Shown: one piece after another, positions 1 to 5,341 of the stretch
Layout: each line of letters begins with the position of its first letter
Position numbering within the stretch: the first letter of the stretch is position 1
Made by a program: the position numbers and the translations under genes
Source: Acidimicrobiaceae bacterium
GTDB lineage: Bacteria > Actinomycetota > Acidimicrobiia > Acidimicrobiales > Microtrichaceae
DNA length: 5,394 nucleotides
Direction: 5' to 3'
Assembly (NCBI GenBank): GCA_003514205.1
Contig: DORQ01000173.1
Span: forward strand, 1-5,394
Notes under the pieces: generated by a model
Databases searched by the model: none
Told to the model about the DNA's origin: nothing
What the model saw: only the letters and a program-made list of their open reading frames with translations

Positions 1-198
1 CTCCACCTCCAGATCCGCACCGCCGATGGCGTCCTGCGCTGTCCTCAGGGCCTCCTCCGCTCACTGCGAGATGACGGGGCTGGCGTGCCGACGAGAGCGC
101 TCCTGCTCGGCGGCTGTTGGTACTGACGACCCATCAAGGGGTGTTGTCGAGTCGCTCGTCAGAGTCGTCTAACGGCAGTGGCCGCGCAACGCGCACGG
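1..198. other. Left-edge region without a convincing gene
   Basis: No start codon with a ribosome binding site was found here. On the minus strand one frame is open from 168 down to the window edge apart from a single TGA at 61-63. The part below that stop reads as a helix-like stretch (AEEALRTAQDAIGGADLEVE) with mostly G or C in third positions. This could be the edge of a decayed or frameshifted gene, or chance. The region downstream of the 390-residue gene (below 199) has only short, interrupted inverted repeats and no clear terminator. Confidence 0.3.
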
Positions 199-1371
199 CT
201 ACCAATGCCAAGCGACTACGTACTCATCCCTTCCGCCGAAGTCGTAGGAAGCGCACGGATCGGGGCCCGTGAACGAGCTTGCTGCGCTCAGCAGCTCGTG
301 CGCCACCTGCGTAGAGCCATAGCCTCTGCCGACCTCGGCCCAGCGCCATCGGTTGTGCTCACGTTCGATCCACCCGGAAGGATCGACGAACGGGCTCGGG
401 CCAGGTCGAAGACGGCCGGTCTCGATGTCGACGATTGCAGTGCGTTGCCTCCCTCCGTGCTCCCGCTGGTAGGCGACGGCGGGTCCGAGCGAGGTTCCGA
501 CGAGCAGACGGCGGCCGTCAGGACTCACTCGCGGGTGGGCTAGGTGATGGCGAAAGGAGTCGAGACCCTCCTGAGGCGACACGTCGACCTCGGCCACACG
601 GGTGATTGTGTTCGTTGCGAGGTCGAAGCGACTGACCCAGTGTGACGGTGCGTCGCCGCCAAGGACCATGAGTGTCGATGAGCCGTGGAGCGGCCACCAA
701 TCAACCTGGGACCGCGAGAGCGGGAGCGGCACGACCAGCTCTTGGTCGAGTGAGACGAGTTGTGGTGCGAAGTTCGTTGAAACCAGGATCCAACGACCGT
801 CTGGGCTCCAGAAGGGCTGCTCGTATCCGGCAACCCCGTCGAGAGTTGTCACGAACGTGCGCGATCCGTCGTCGACACTAAGAATCGCGAGAACGCCTTG
901 TCCCTGCCACTCCAGGCAAGCGATACGGTCGCCAGTGGGAGAATACTCGATGCCACACACACTGCTTCCGCGGTTGTCGAGAACTCGGAAGCCCGGGAGG
1001 GATGCCATGAGCGGAGCGTCGCTCTCGAAGGTATCAGTAAACAATCGCGGACCACCGGGCATCTGGGATTCGACAAAGGCGACTCCCCGCCGAAACGGCG
1101 CGACAGTCAGGTTTCGCGTGTTCTGAGCCCGCCACGGCAGGATGGCACTGCCACTGTCGCTCAGTATTCCCTGGCTGCCGAGGAGGTCGTATGCTTCCGC
1201 CGGAATCGGATCAGTGCGAATCGCTGACTGGTCTTCAAGGCGCCGACCCTCGAAGTAGATATACTCGATCCGATCGAGTTCCGGTCGGTGCAAGCGCAGT
1301 CCCGGTTTCGCTGGTACAACCGGTCCCGCTGAGCGGTCGGAATCCGCCCTGCGCTTCTTGAACAAGGCCAT
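199..1371 (-). CDS. TolB/WD40-like beta-propeller protein (propeller-only paralogue)
   Basis: This 390-residue protein starts with ATG at 1371, with AGGA about 8 nt upstream, and ends at TAG (199-201). After a short basic N-terminus (MALFKKRR) and a Pro-rich linker, repeats typical of TolB/DPP-IV-like propeller blades appear: SPTGDR near residue 144, SPDGRW near 189 and SPDGRR near 283, each followed by hydrophobic beta strands and acidic turns such as SVDDG and DIETG. I see no signal peptide, membrane segment or catalytic Ser-His-Asp signature, so a cytoplasmic binding or scaffold role is more likely than a peptidase. It aligns with residues ~140-455 of the large protein encoded at 3569-5341. 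Shared landmarks are GILSDSG/MILTDTG, a WWP motif (residue 225 here, 341 there) and a closing WRW motif. It lacks the helical N-terminal domain and the long helical C-terminus of that protein. It is the last gene of a minus-strand series, 77 nt after its neighbour. The fold call is fairly firm; the function is unknown. Confidence 0.85.
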   Translation of the reverse strand: MALFKKRRADSDRSAGPVVPAKPGLRLHRPELDRIEYIYFEGRRLEDQSAIRTDPIPAEAYDLLGSQGILSDSGSAILPWRAQNTRNLTVAPFRRGVAFVESQMPGGPRLFTDTFESDAPLMASLPGFRVLDNRGSSVCGIEYSPTGDRIACLEWQGQGVLAILSVDDGSRTFVTTLDGVAGYEQPFWSPDGRWILVSTNFAPQLVSLDQELVVPLPLSRSQVDWWPLHGSSTLMVLGGDAPSHWVSRFDLATNTITRVAEVDVSPQEGLDSFRHHLAHPRVSPDGRRLLVGTSLGPAVAYQREHGGRQRTAIVDIETGRLRPGPSPFVDPSGWIEREHNRWRWAEVGRGYGSTQVAHELLSAASSFTGPDPCASYDFGGRDEYVVAWHW

Positions 1372-1418
1372 CTTCTAGTTCCTATTTGCGTGCAAGGGCT
1401 CCGCGGCTCCACGCGCAT

Positions 1419-1437
1419 CCGCTCCGTAGGCGAGCGG
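1419..1437 (-). other. Small intercistronic hairpin
   Basis: CCGCTC and GAGCGG form a 6-bp GC-rich stem around a 7-nt loop in the 77-nt gap between the 135-residue gene and the propeller gene. There is no T-run, so it is not a classical intrinsic terminator. It could attenuate read-through or stabilise RNA ends, or be chance in GC-rich DNA. Confidence 0.3.
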
Positions 1438-1448
1438 TGCCGCCGCCG

Positions 1449-1856
1449 TCATCGCACCTTGGAGAACTCGGCGCTGGCGCCGTTCTCGCGGAGCTTCGCC
1501 TCGAAGTCCTTCTTGCCGTGCACCAAGGCACCGCCGAGGGCTGAGGTCACCCGATTCGGCGCAGCAACATGTCCGTTCTCGTCGAGCATGATGAGGCGGT
1601 AGACACCGTTGTCCCCCATCGCCTTAAGGACGATGTCCCAACCAGTTCTTGAATCGGCTCGTGCCACGATGCCGTCAAAGCCTCTAACCTGCCCGCCCGA
1701 AGGGACTTCGAAACGCCAAGATCGAATCTTGGTAGACGGCCTAAAGGTTCGTACGAGGAAACCGAAGTCCCTGCAGAACGCGTACTGGAAAGCACCAACC
1801 ACGGTGCTCTGCGACGCGTTGGTCCGGACCTCATAGCCCAGCGTCTGAATACCCAT
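1449..1856 (-). CDS. Hypothetical protein, 135 aa
   Basis: I do not recognise this family. I chose the ATG at 1856 because a good ribosome binding site (GGGAGG, 1864-1869) lies 7 nt upstream. An in-frame GTG at 1907 would add 17 residues but has no such site. The protein reads as alternating beta strands in the first two thirds (for example the YRLIMLDENGHV stretch near residues 86-97). A charged helical end rich in Lys, Glu and Ala follows (GKKDFEAKLRENGASAEF). It has a single Cys, and no signal peptide or membrane helix is visible. It lies upstream of the propeller gene on the same strand with a 77-nt gap, so cotranscription is plausible. Codon use and the ribosome binding site make it a real gene; its role is unknown. 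Confidence 0.7.
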   Translation of the reverse strand: MGIQTLGYEVRTNASQSTVVGAFQYAFCRDFGFLVRTFRPSTKIRSWRFEVPSGGQVRGFDGIVARADSRTGWDIVLKAMGDNGVYRLIMLDENGHVAAPNRVTSALGGALVHGKKDFEAKLRENGASAEFSKVR

Positions 1857-1886
1857 TGACCGCCCTCCCGGTGAGTCGCCAGCCGC

Positions 1887-1892
1887 AAGATA
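1887..1892 (-). promoter_or_regulatory. Possible extended -10 element upstream of the 135-aa gene
   Basis: On the minus strand the hexamer TATCTT is preceded by TGG, giving the TGn pattern of an extended -10 box. It lies about 30 nt upstream of the ATG at 1856. No good -35 hexamer lies at the expected distance. If real, transcription would begin inside the longer GTG-start version and would support the shorter protein. This is a weak call. Confidence 0.2.
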
Positions 1893-2079
1893 CCAGGTTT
1901 GAAGCACAACACAGGAGCACCAGCCGCCCTTGGCGCCTTCGGCTCCGGCTCAAGAACGCCTACGGCGCGGGGCATCCTTGCTCAATCAGGACCTCGGCCG
2001 CACACCTCGTGGCCCGTATTCAGGTAGAGGTCAATCCTCGAGCCTGCCGACTCGCCGCCGGCCGAGATGTCCGCACAGG

Positions 2080-2382
2080 CTACTCGCGTGGCAGCGTTTG
2101 ACCGAGCGAGAGCTGCATCGCCCGCACCTCGTTGCCGTCTGGATCTCGAAGTGTCCGTTCCGCTAGATGACGTCCGTTCTTGTCGGTCACGACGAGCCTC
2201 ACCTCGTTGCGATGCTCGTCGAAGATCGTGTGAACGTGGGGTCGCCAGTTGGTGGTGTTCCCCTCACGATCGGTGAAGACCTCGATCGTGCCCTGCCGAA
2301 ATCTGGAGTGCCAACGCGCCACGGCGTTCAGAGTAGCCTTTCGCCGGATGAGCTGACCAGCGCAGACTGGGGCATCATCCAT
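2080..2382 (-). CDS. Hypothetical protein, ~100 aa, with HxH motif
   Basis: The frame ends at TAG (2080-2082). It is the better coding frame here: about three quarters of its codons end in G or C, whereas the overlapping plus-strand frame (2167-2427) lacks a ribosome binding site. The protein looks like a small beta-rich domain. It has strands around residues 33-37 (IEVFT), a W-R-P-H-V-H motif at 46-51, then alternating strands and turns (RLVVTDKNGRH) and a DPDGNEV turn near 80-86. The paired His residues could bind a metal, but this is not established. The start is uncertain: ATG 2382 has only AGAGG two bases upstream, and ATG 2454 would overlap the plus-strand zinc-ribbon gene and has no site. 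The native 5' end may be lost or displaced at the junction with the plus-strand block. I do not recognise the family. Confidence 0.6.
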   Translation of the reverse strand: MDDAPVCAGQLIRRKATLNAVARWHSRFRQGTIEVFTDREGNTTNWRPHVHTIFDEHRNEVRLVVTDKNGRHLAERTLRDPDGNEVRAMQLSLGQTLPRE

Positions 2383-2413
2383 CGCCTCTGCAGCGTCACA
2401 GTAGGAGAACCAA

Positions 2414-2563
2414 GTGGCAAAGGGTAAGAAGTGTCCGAGCTGCTCGACCAACATGTTCGCGGAGTCCGAGGACGACCAGCCAAAGGGTAGGTGGGTTACC
2501 TACGTATGCTTGAACAACTCGTGCAAGATGCGCGAGAAGGTTTTCGAGTCGTACCCGGGTTGA
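2414..2563 (+). CDS. Small zinc-ribbon protein, 49 aa
   Basis: A GTG start with AGGAGA (2403-2408) five bases upstream opens a 49-residue ORF ending at TGA 2561-2563. The protein begins MAKGKKCPSC and carries a CPSC pair at residues 7 and 10 and a CLNNSC pair at 32 and 37. The 21-residue spacer contains Trp and Tyr in a WVTYV strand. Two Cys knuckles separated by a beta hairpin are the pattern of a zinc ribbon. The second knuckle is C-x4-C rather than the usual C-x2-C. Its role cannot be read from sequence; such proteins bind nucleic acid or partner proteins. It is the first gene of the plus-strand block and starts only 31 bp from the opposing 100-aa gene. The non-ATG start and small size make it easy to miss. 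Confidence 0.72.
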   Translation: MAKGKKCPSCSTNMFAESEDDQPKGRWVTYVCLNNSCKMREKVFESYPG

Positions 2564-2572
2564 CTCCCCGGG
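2554..2572 (+). other. CCCGGG hairpin over the zinc-ribbon stop codon
   Basis: CCCGGG (2554-2559) and CCCGGG (2567-2572) can pair around a 7-nt loop that contains the TGA stop. The stem is all G and C but has no T-run after it. It may be a 3'-end or processing structure, or a by-product of GC-rich coding. Confidence 0.3.
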
Positions 2573-2593
2573 ATCGGGTTCGAGGGGTTGATC

Positions 2594-2665
2594 GTGTCAA
2601 CTTCCACGACTACCGGGACAACCTCAGGCCTGATGTCAACCTCTGAGAGTCGCGAAATGACTTGA
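2594..2665 (+). CDS. Possible 23-aa Ser/Thr-rich peptide
   Basis: A GTG at 2594 with AGGGG (2583-2587) 7 nt upstream opens a 23-codon frame ending at TGA 2663-2665. Fourteen of the 23 residues are Ser or Thr, and the MSTS motif occurs twice, 13 codons apart. It lies between the zinc-ribbon gene and the 110-residue gene, in the position of a leader peptide. Low complexity and short length make chance likely. Confidence 0.2.
   Translation: MSTSTTTGTTSGLMSTSESREMT
2624..2633. promoter_or_regulatory. Perfect 10-bp palindrome upstream of the 110-aa gene
   Basis: TCAGGCCTGA is a perfect palindrome about 75 nt before the ATG of the 110-residue gene. A second small inverted repeat (GTTGA-N5-TCAAC, 2587-2601) precedes it. 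Either could be an operator, but no promoter with good spacing was found beside them, so regulation is only a suggestion. Confidence 0.2.
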
Positions 2666-2708
2666 CTGCGAACCTGGACGATCGGTCCCTTATATCAAGG
2701 AGGACAAA

Positions 2709-3041
2709 ATGGGCCTATTCGGCGACCAGAACGTGAAGAAGCTGTTAGAAGCACTCCGGACAGCGTTCTCCGATTTGTCAATTGGCTTGTCCGGCACGGT
2801 GCCCGACGACTATTGGAGGGAGAAAATGACGATGAGTTGGGCAGTCGTTACCCCGCTCGTGTCGAGCATGTCGGATCAGCAGGTGGCCGAAACGGTTCAG
2901 AAGGTCCGGAAGAAGGACGGCTACGTGTTCTGGTTGTTGGTGAAGGATTCAAGCTACCCATTTGACAAGTTACATCTCATCCAGGACGAATGGATGAGAA
3001 CCAACGATCTGGATCGAATTGTAGAGATTCACAGGCGATGA
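2709..3041 (+). CDS. Standalone helical MG[IL]FG-domain protein, 110 aa
   Basis: An ideal ribosome binding site (AGGAGG, 2698-2703) lies five bases before the ATG; the ORF ends at TGA 3039-3041. The protein is predicted mostly alpha-helical and soluble, with no signal peptide, membrane helix or Cys. It aligns end to end with the first ~105 residues of the 590-residue protein encoded at 3569-5341. Shared points are an M-G-[LI]-F-G start, V-x-K-L-x-E-A-L at residues 9-16, a QK pair in the central helix, and a final helix with Q-x-E-W (91-94 here, 92-95 there). It thus encodes the N-terminal domain of the larger protein without the propeller. It may be a partner, decoy or regulator that binds the same target, or a duplicated domain that became an independent gene. 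I do not recognise a named family. Confidence 0.88.
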   Translation: MGLFGDQNVKKLLEALRTAFSDLSIGLSGTVPDDYWREKMTMSWAVVTPLVSSMSDQQVAETVQKVRKKDGYVFWLLVKDSSYPFDKLHLIQDEWMRTNDLDRIVEIHRR

Positions 3042-3121
3042 AGGCCGACGCGAGTAGTCGGAGCGGTGGCCAGCGCGAAGCACTTGAGCGGGCCAAGGTC
3101 GCGATCGATTGCCCTGACTGA
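3038..3121 (+). CDS. Possible 27-aa overlapping ORF
   Basis: An ATG at 3038 overlaps the TGA of the 110-residue gene in an ATGA arrangement typical of translational coupling. The 27-residue product (beginning MKADASSRSG) has a short helix-like centre (REALERAKVAID) and a lone Cys near the end. No separate ribosome binding site is seen. It could be a coupled micropeptide, the remnant of a longer gene, or chance. Confidence 0.25.
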   Translation: MKADASSRSGGQREALERAKVAIDCPD

Positions 3122-3132
3122 AGCCTTTCGGG

Positions 3133-3170
3133 CCGATCGGGCAGTAGTGCTCCTTCACAGCACCCGTCGG
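3133..3170 (+). ncRNA. Predicted bulged stem-loop (leader or small RNA)
   Basis: CCGA (3133-3136) pairs with TCGG (3167-3170), CGG (3138-3140) with CCG (3164-3166), and GTGCT (3147-3151) with AGCAC (3159-3163) around a 7-nt loop. The left arm carries a bulged T (3137) and a bulge at 3141-3146. Three stacked helices in register are more than expected by chance, but covariation cannot be tested here. There is no T-run, so a classical terminator is unlikely. Confidence 0.3.
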
Positions 3171-3192
3171 AACCGAGCAACATGACCCGATT

Positions 3193-3225
3193 GGTTGCTG
3201 CAGCCGAACGTCGTTGGCAGCAGCC
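3193..3225 (+). ncRNA. Predicted 9-bp stem-loop
   Basis: GGTTGCTGC (3193-3201) pairs with GCAGCAGCC (3217-3225), with one G-U pair, around a 15-nt loop. It follows the bulged stem-loop by 22 nt and lies 135 nt before the Cys-rich peptide gene. Together they could form a structured leader; metal sensing would suit the downstream gene but is speculation. Confidence 0.3.
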
Positions 3226-3360
3226 TGCTGAGGGCCTGCGCGGTCGGCGGCCGGACTGAGGCCTCTCGCTGGCGGGCTGTCTCGGTTCTCAGCGCACCAA
3301 GCGGGGACACGCCACTCTCCAGTAGAGTTGGGGTTCCGAACTACCGCAAAGGAGGCCGCA

Positions 3361-3456
3361 ATGTCATGTGCTTGCGAAAGGGCCGGTAAGCCGAAGTGCG
3401 CGCACTGCAAGGAGGGCAACCACAAGGCGTGTACGCACTTCGGTGGCTGTAAGTAA
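3361..3456 (+). CDS. Cys/His-rich metal-binding micropeptide, 31 aa
   Basis: A near-perfect ribosome binding site (AAAGGAGG, 3348-3355) lies five bases before the ATG; TAA is at 3454-3456. The peptide has six Cys (3, 5, 13, 16, 24, 30) and three His (15, 21, 26) in 31 residues plus many Lys. The core C-A-H-C-x4-H-x2-C (13-24) resembles a zinc knuckle (C-x2-C-x4-H-x4-C) with a shorter last spacer. The remaining Cys residues could complete a second site or a metallothionein-like cluster. Zinc or another soft metal is the likely ligand; this is inferred from composition. It is the last gene of the plus-strand block and converges with the 590-residue gene. Most gene callers would drop it for length. 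The strong ribosome binding site and the Cys density argue that it is real. Confidence 0.72.
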   Translation: MSCACERAGKPKCAHCKEGNHKACTHFGGCK

Positions 3457-3487
3457 GTAGATTTCCCAACCGCCATTCGGATGGTCG

Positions 3488-3519
3488 CGTTGGGCCCGAG
3501 GAGTCACTCGCGCCCAACG
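3488..3519. terminator. Bidirectional hairpin between convergent genes
   Basis: CGTTGGGC (3488-3495) pairs with GCCCAACG (3512-3519). After one C-C mismatch, CGAG (3497-3500) pairs with CTCG (3507-3510), closing a 6-nt loop. It lies between the convergent ends of the Cys-rich peptide gene (3456) and the large gene (3569), the expected place for a shared terminator. Neither side has a T-run, which is not unusual in high-GC actinobacteria. Confidence 0.6.
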
Positions 3520-3568
3520 TGCCGTCCGTGTAGGAATCGGTGTTGCCCTCACCCGGGCTCCTTGCGCG

Positions 3569-5341
3569 CTACGCGTTGCGATCCTGTTGCCAGTTGATCT
3601 GACTCGCTTGGCCGCGGTGCACGAGTTCGAGGCCATTCGCCAGAGCCGCAAAAGCGTGAATGCTCTTGTCCCATTCGCCGCGATCCGTTGGCATCTGTGC
3701 GAGGGTTTCGCGGTTCCGTTCGATGAGCATTGCGAGCCATTCGGTTAGACCTTCGTTTGGCGCGTCGGCGTAGGCTCGGTGCGCTTCGTAGCTTCTGAGC
3801 AGCTCGGGCCGAAGTCGGTGTGCGTCGGCCATGTGATCGAGGATCGCTTTGGTCAGGGTGATCGTCAGGTCGTGCGTGTCCTTCGCAACCGCAGAATTCG
3901 TTCGAGAGGGAGCGGTGTACTCATGCCGGATGGCGGTGGCGGCTAGTTCGGGGTGCACGGTTACTGGTCGGGGTGCTGGGCGATCAATCCAGCGCCAACT
4001 CGAGTCCACGATCAGATACTGCTCGCTGCCGGGGTCGAAGTGGCGGGGGCGTAGCACGGTGAGCGACCCGGTGGTCAGATCGACCGTGGCGACGCTGACC
4101 TGGTTGCCGCTCTCGGCGCGGGCACCGATAAGGGCGCGATTCTCCGATGGGTGTACGCGCAGATCATTGAAGTACGGACCGTACTCGCCTCGGGCGAAGG
4201 GGTGATTGAGGAGCGGGCCGTGGAGAAGAGCGTTGTGTTCAAGGTCGAATGCGACAAACTGCTCGCCCTGTTCCGTCCCTTGGAGCAGGCAGATCGTCGA
4301 AGCGCTCCGGGCGGGCCACCAGCTCGCTGAGAGCACTGCTGGGACGGGAACATCGATCGTGGTGCCATCGACGATGCTGACGACCCGGGTGGATTGGTTA
4401 TCTCGCGTCAATACCCACTGAAGATCGGGTGACATTTCAACGGTGGATCCTCCGATAGCAAAGTATCGGCGATCGCCGTTCGGTGCTACCTGTGCAAGGT
4501 GGTAGGACCTGTCTGCGTGCTCATATTCAACGGAGATACAAACATCCCCTGCAGCATCGATTGCTTGGACAGGTAGCGCTATCTTCGTCATCTCGAAGTA
4601 GCGCTCCCTCGAGCTACCAAAGAACAGGTTCTGATCTGGGAACACGAGACCTTGCGGGGCGTGGCCGTTCCATTGGTTCATGTTTGCGCCGGTCTTCTGT
4701 CCTAGGTCGAATACCTCCGGCAGATCAAGAAACGCGTTTGCAGGAACGCCAGTTGCGATGACGGCTCCAGAACGCGCTACAACAGCCTCGTCGACGTTCG
4801 CCCATGGAGGACTAATGACCGCACCGGTGTCCGTGAGAATCATGCCGCCGAAAGCCATGCCTCCGCGGACCTGTCCAAGCCTCGGAGTCACATCAAGGAG
4901 GGTTTCGTAGTCCGAGATCAGAGGTTCGACTGGGCGAAGTGACTCAACCCAGGTGAATTCAGCGGCCGTGACATCGCACGACCATGGACGCCCCGGAGAT
5001 GGCGAGTAACTCGGCTGAGAGGGCCTCGAGAAGATGGCCAACGTCTGGGTGCCCAACCACTCCCGTTGGAGCGAGACCAGGAGGCTCGGGTCTTCCCCAT
5101 TCTCTGCCAATGCGTCAGCCATGATTCGGCCGTGGTCTTGGAAGTACTTCTGATACGCAGCCTCGATATCGCCTGCAGCCATTCCGTTTGTCAACTCGCG
5201 AACAGAGGATGCGTGGGACGCAAGGTTGGATTCAAGCTCTGCCACTGAGCGATGCCCGGCGACAGCCATGAATATCTCCATCATCGGATCCGTGAGCGCT
5301 TCGCTCAGTTTCTCCACGTGCTTCTTGCCGAAGATTCCCAT
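3569..5341 (-). CDS. Three-part protein: MG[IL]FG helical domain, beta-propeller, helical tail
   Basis: The 590-residue protein starts with ATG at 5341, chosen because MGIFG then aligns with the MGLFG start of the 110-residue protein; only a distant GGGGG (5354-5358) precedes it. An in-frame GTG at 5392 would add 17 residues, and the frame stays open to the window edge. Residues 1-105 form the helical domain shared with that protein. Residues 106-119 are a Ser/Pro-rich linker. Residues ~125-455 form a beta-propeller-like region related to the 390-residue protein, with blade turns such as APNGDRR (286-292), MSPDLQW (303-309), a WWP motif at 341 and a closing WRW at 449-451. Residues ~490-590 are charged and helical (ELLRSYEAHRAYADA, WLAMLIERNRE). 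No signal peptide, membrane helix, nuclease or peptidase motif is visible. It is most likely a cytoplasmic scaffold or sensor; the function is unknown. Confidence 0.88.
   Translation of the reverse strand: MGIFGKKHVEKLSEALTDPMMEIFMAVAGHRSVAELESNLASHASSVRELTNGMAAGDIEAAYQKYFQDHGRIMADALAENGEDPSLLVSLQREWLGTQTLAIFSRPSQPSYSPSPGRPWSCDVTAAEFTWVESLRPVEPLISDYETLLDVTPRLGQVRGGMAFGGMILTDTGAVISPPWANVDEAVVARSGAVIATGVPANAFLDLPEVFDLGQKTGANMNQWNGHAPQGLVFPDQNLFFGSSRERYFEMTKIALPVQAIDAAGDVCISVEYEHADRSYHLAQVAPNGDRRYFAIGGSTVEMSPDLQWVLTRDNQSTRVVSIVDGTTIDVPVPAVLSASWWPARSASTICLLQGTEQGEQFVAFDLEHNALLHGPLLNHPFARGEYGPYFNDLRVHPSENRALIGARAESGNQVSVATVDLTTGSLTVLRPRHFDPGSEQYLIVDSSWRWIDRPAPRPVTVHPELAATAIRHEYTAPSRTNSAVAKDTHDLTITLTKAILDHMADAHRLRPELLRSYEAHRAYADAPNEGLTEWLAMLIERNRETLAQMPTDRGEWDKSIHAFAALANGLELVHRGQASQINWQQDRNA

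Larger units (their letters stand above)
3042..3360 (+). other. Long intergenic or leader region before the Cys-rich peptide
   Basis: Apart from the possible 27-aa ORF, this 319-nt stretch has no convincing gene. A TTG-initiated frame at 3195-3389 lacks a good ribosome binding site and runs into the Cys-rich peptide. The stretch contains two stable predicted hairpins (3133-3170 and 3193-3225), listed separately. A weak -10-like TAGAGT (3323-3328) has no matching -35 box. The length of the gap and its structure would fit a structured 5' leader or a small RNA. Confidence 0.4.

Noticed and set aside
602..1126. Plus-strand 174-aa frame
   Set aside because: Antisense to the 390-aa propeller gene, with no ribosome binding site; the minus-strand frame has clear SPDGR blade motifs.
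199..1371. Prolyl oligopeptidase or DPP-IV-like enzyme
   Set aside because: Only propeller-like sequence is present; there is no alpha/beta-hydrolase domain or G-x-S-x-G motif.
2167..2427. Plus-strand 86-aa frame
   Set aside because: No ribosome binding site before its ATG and weaker third-position GC than the opposing minus-strand frame; it also overlaps the zinc-ribbon start.
2662..2696. TTGACT and TATATC as a promoter before the 110-aa gene
   Set aside because: The spacing is 23 bp, too long for a standard promoter, and the -10 box would abut the ribosome binding site.
3169..3196. GGAAC...GTT as an ECF sigma factor promoter before the Cys-rich peptide
   Set aside because: The spacer is 20 nt, longer than the usual 16-18, and the elements overlap the predicted hairpins.
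3195..3389. Plus-strand TTG-start 64-aa frame
   Set aside because: Rare start without a ribosome binding site, running into the better supported Cys-rich peptide gene in another frame.
2970..3476. Minus-strand 168-aa frame
   Set aside because: Antisense to the 110-aa protein and the Cys-rich peptide, both of which have strong ribosome binding sites; its protein has low-complexity, shadow-like composition.
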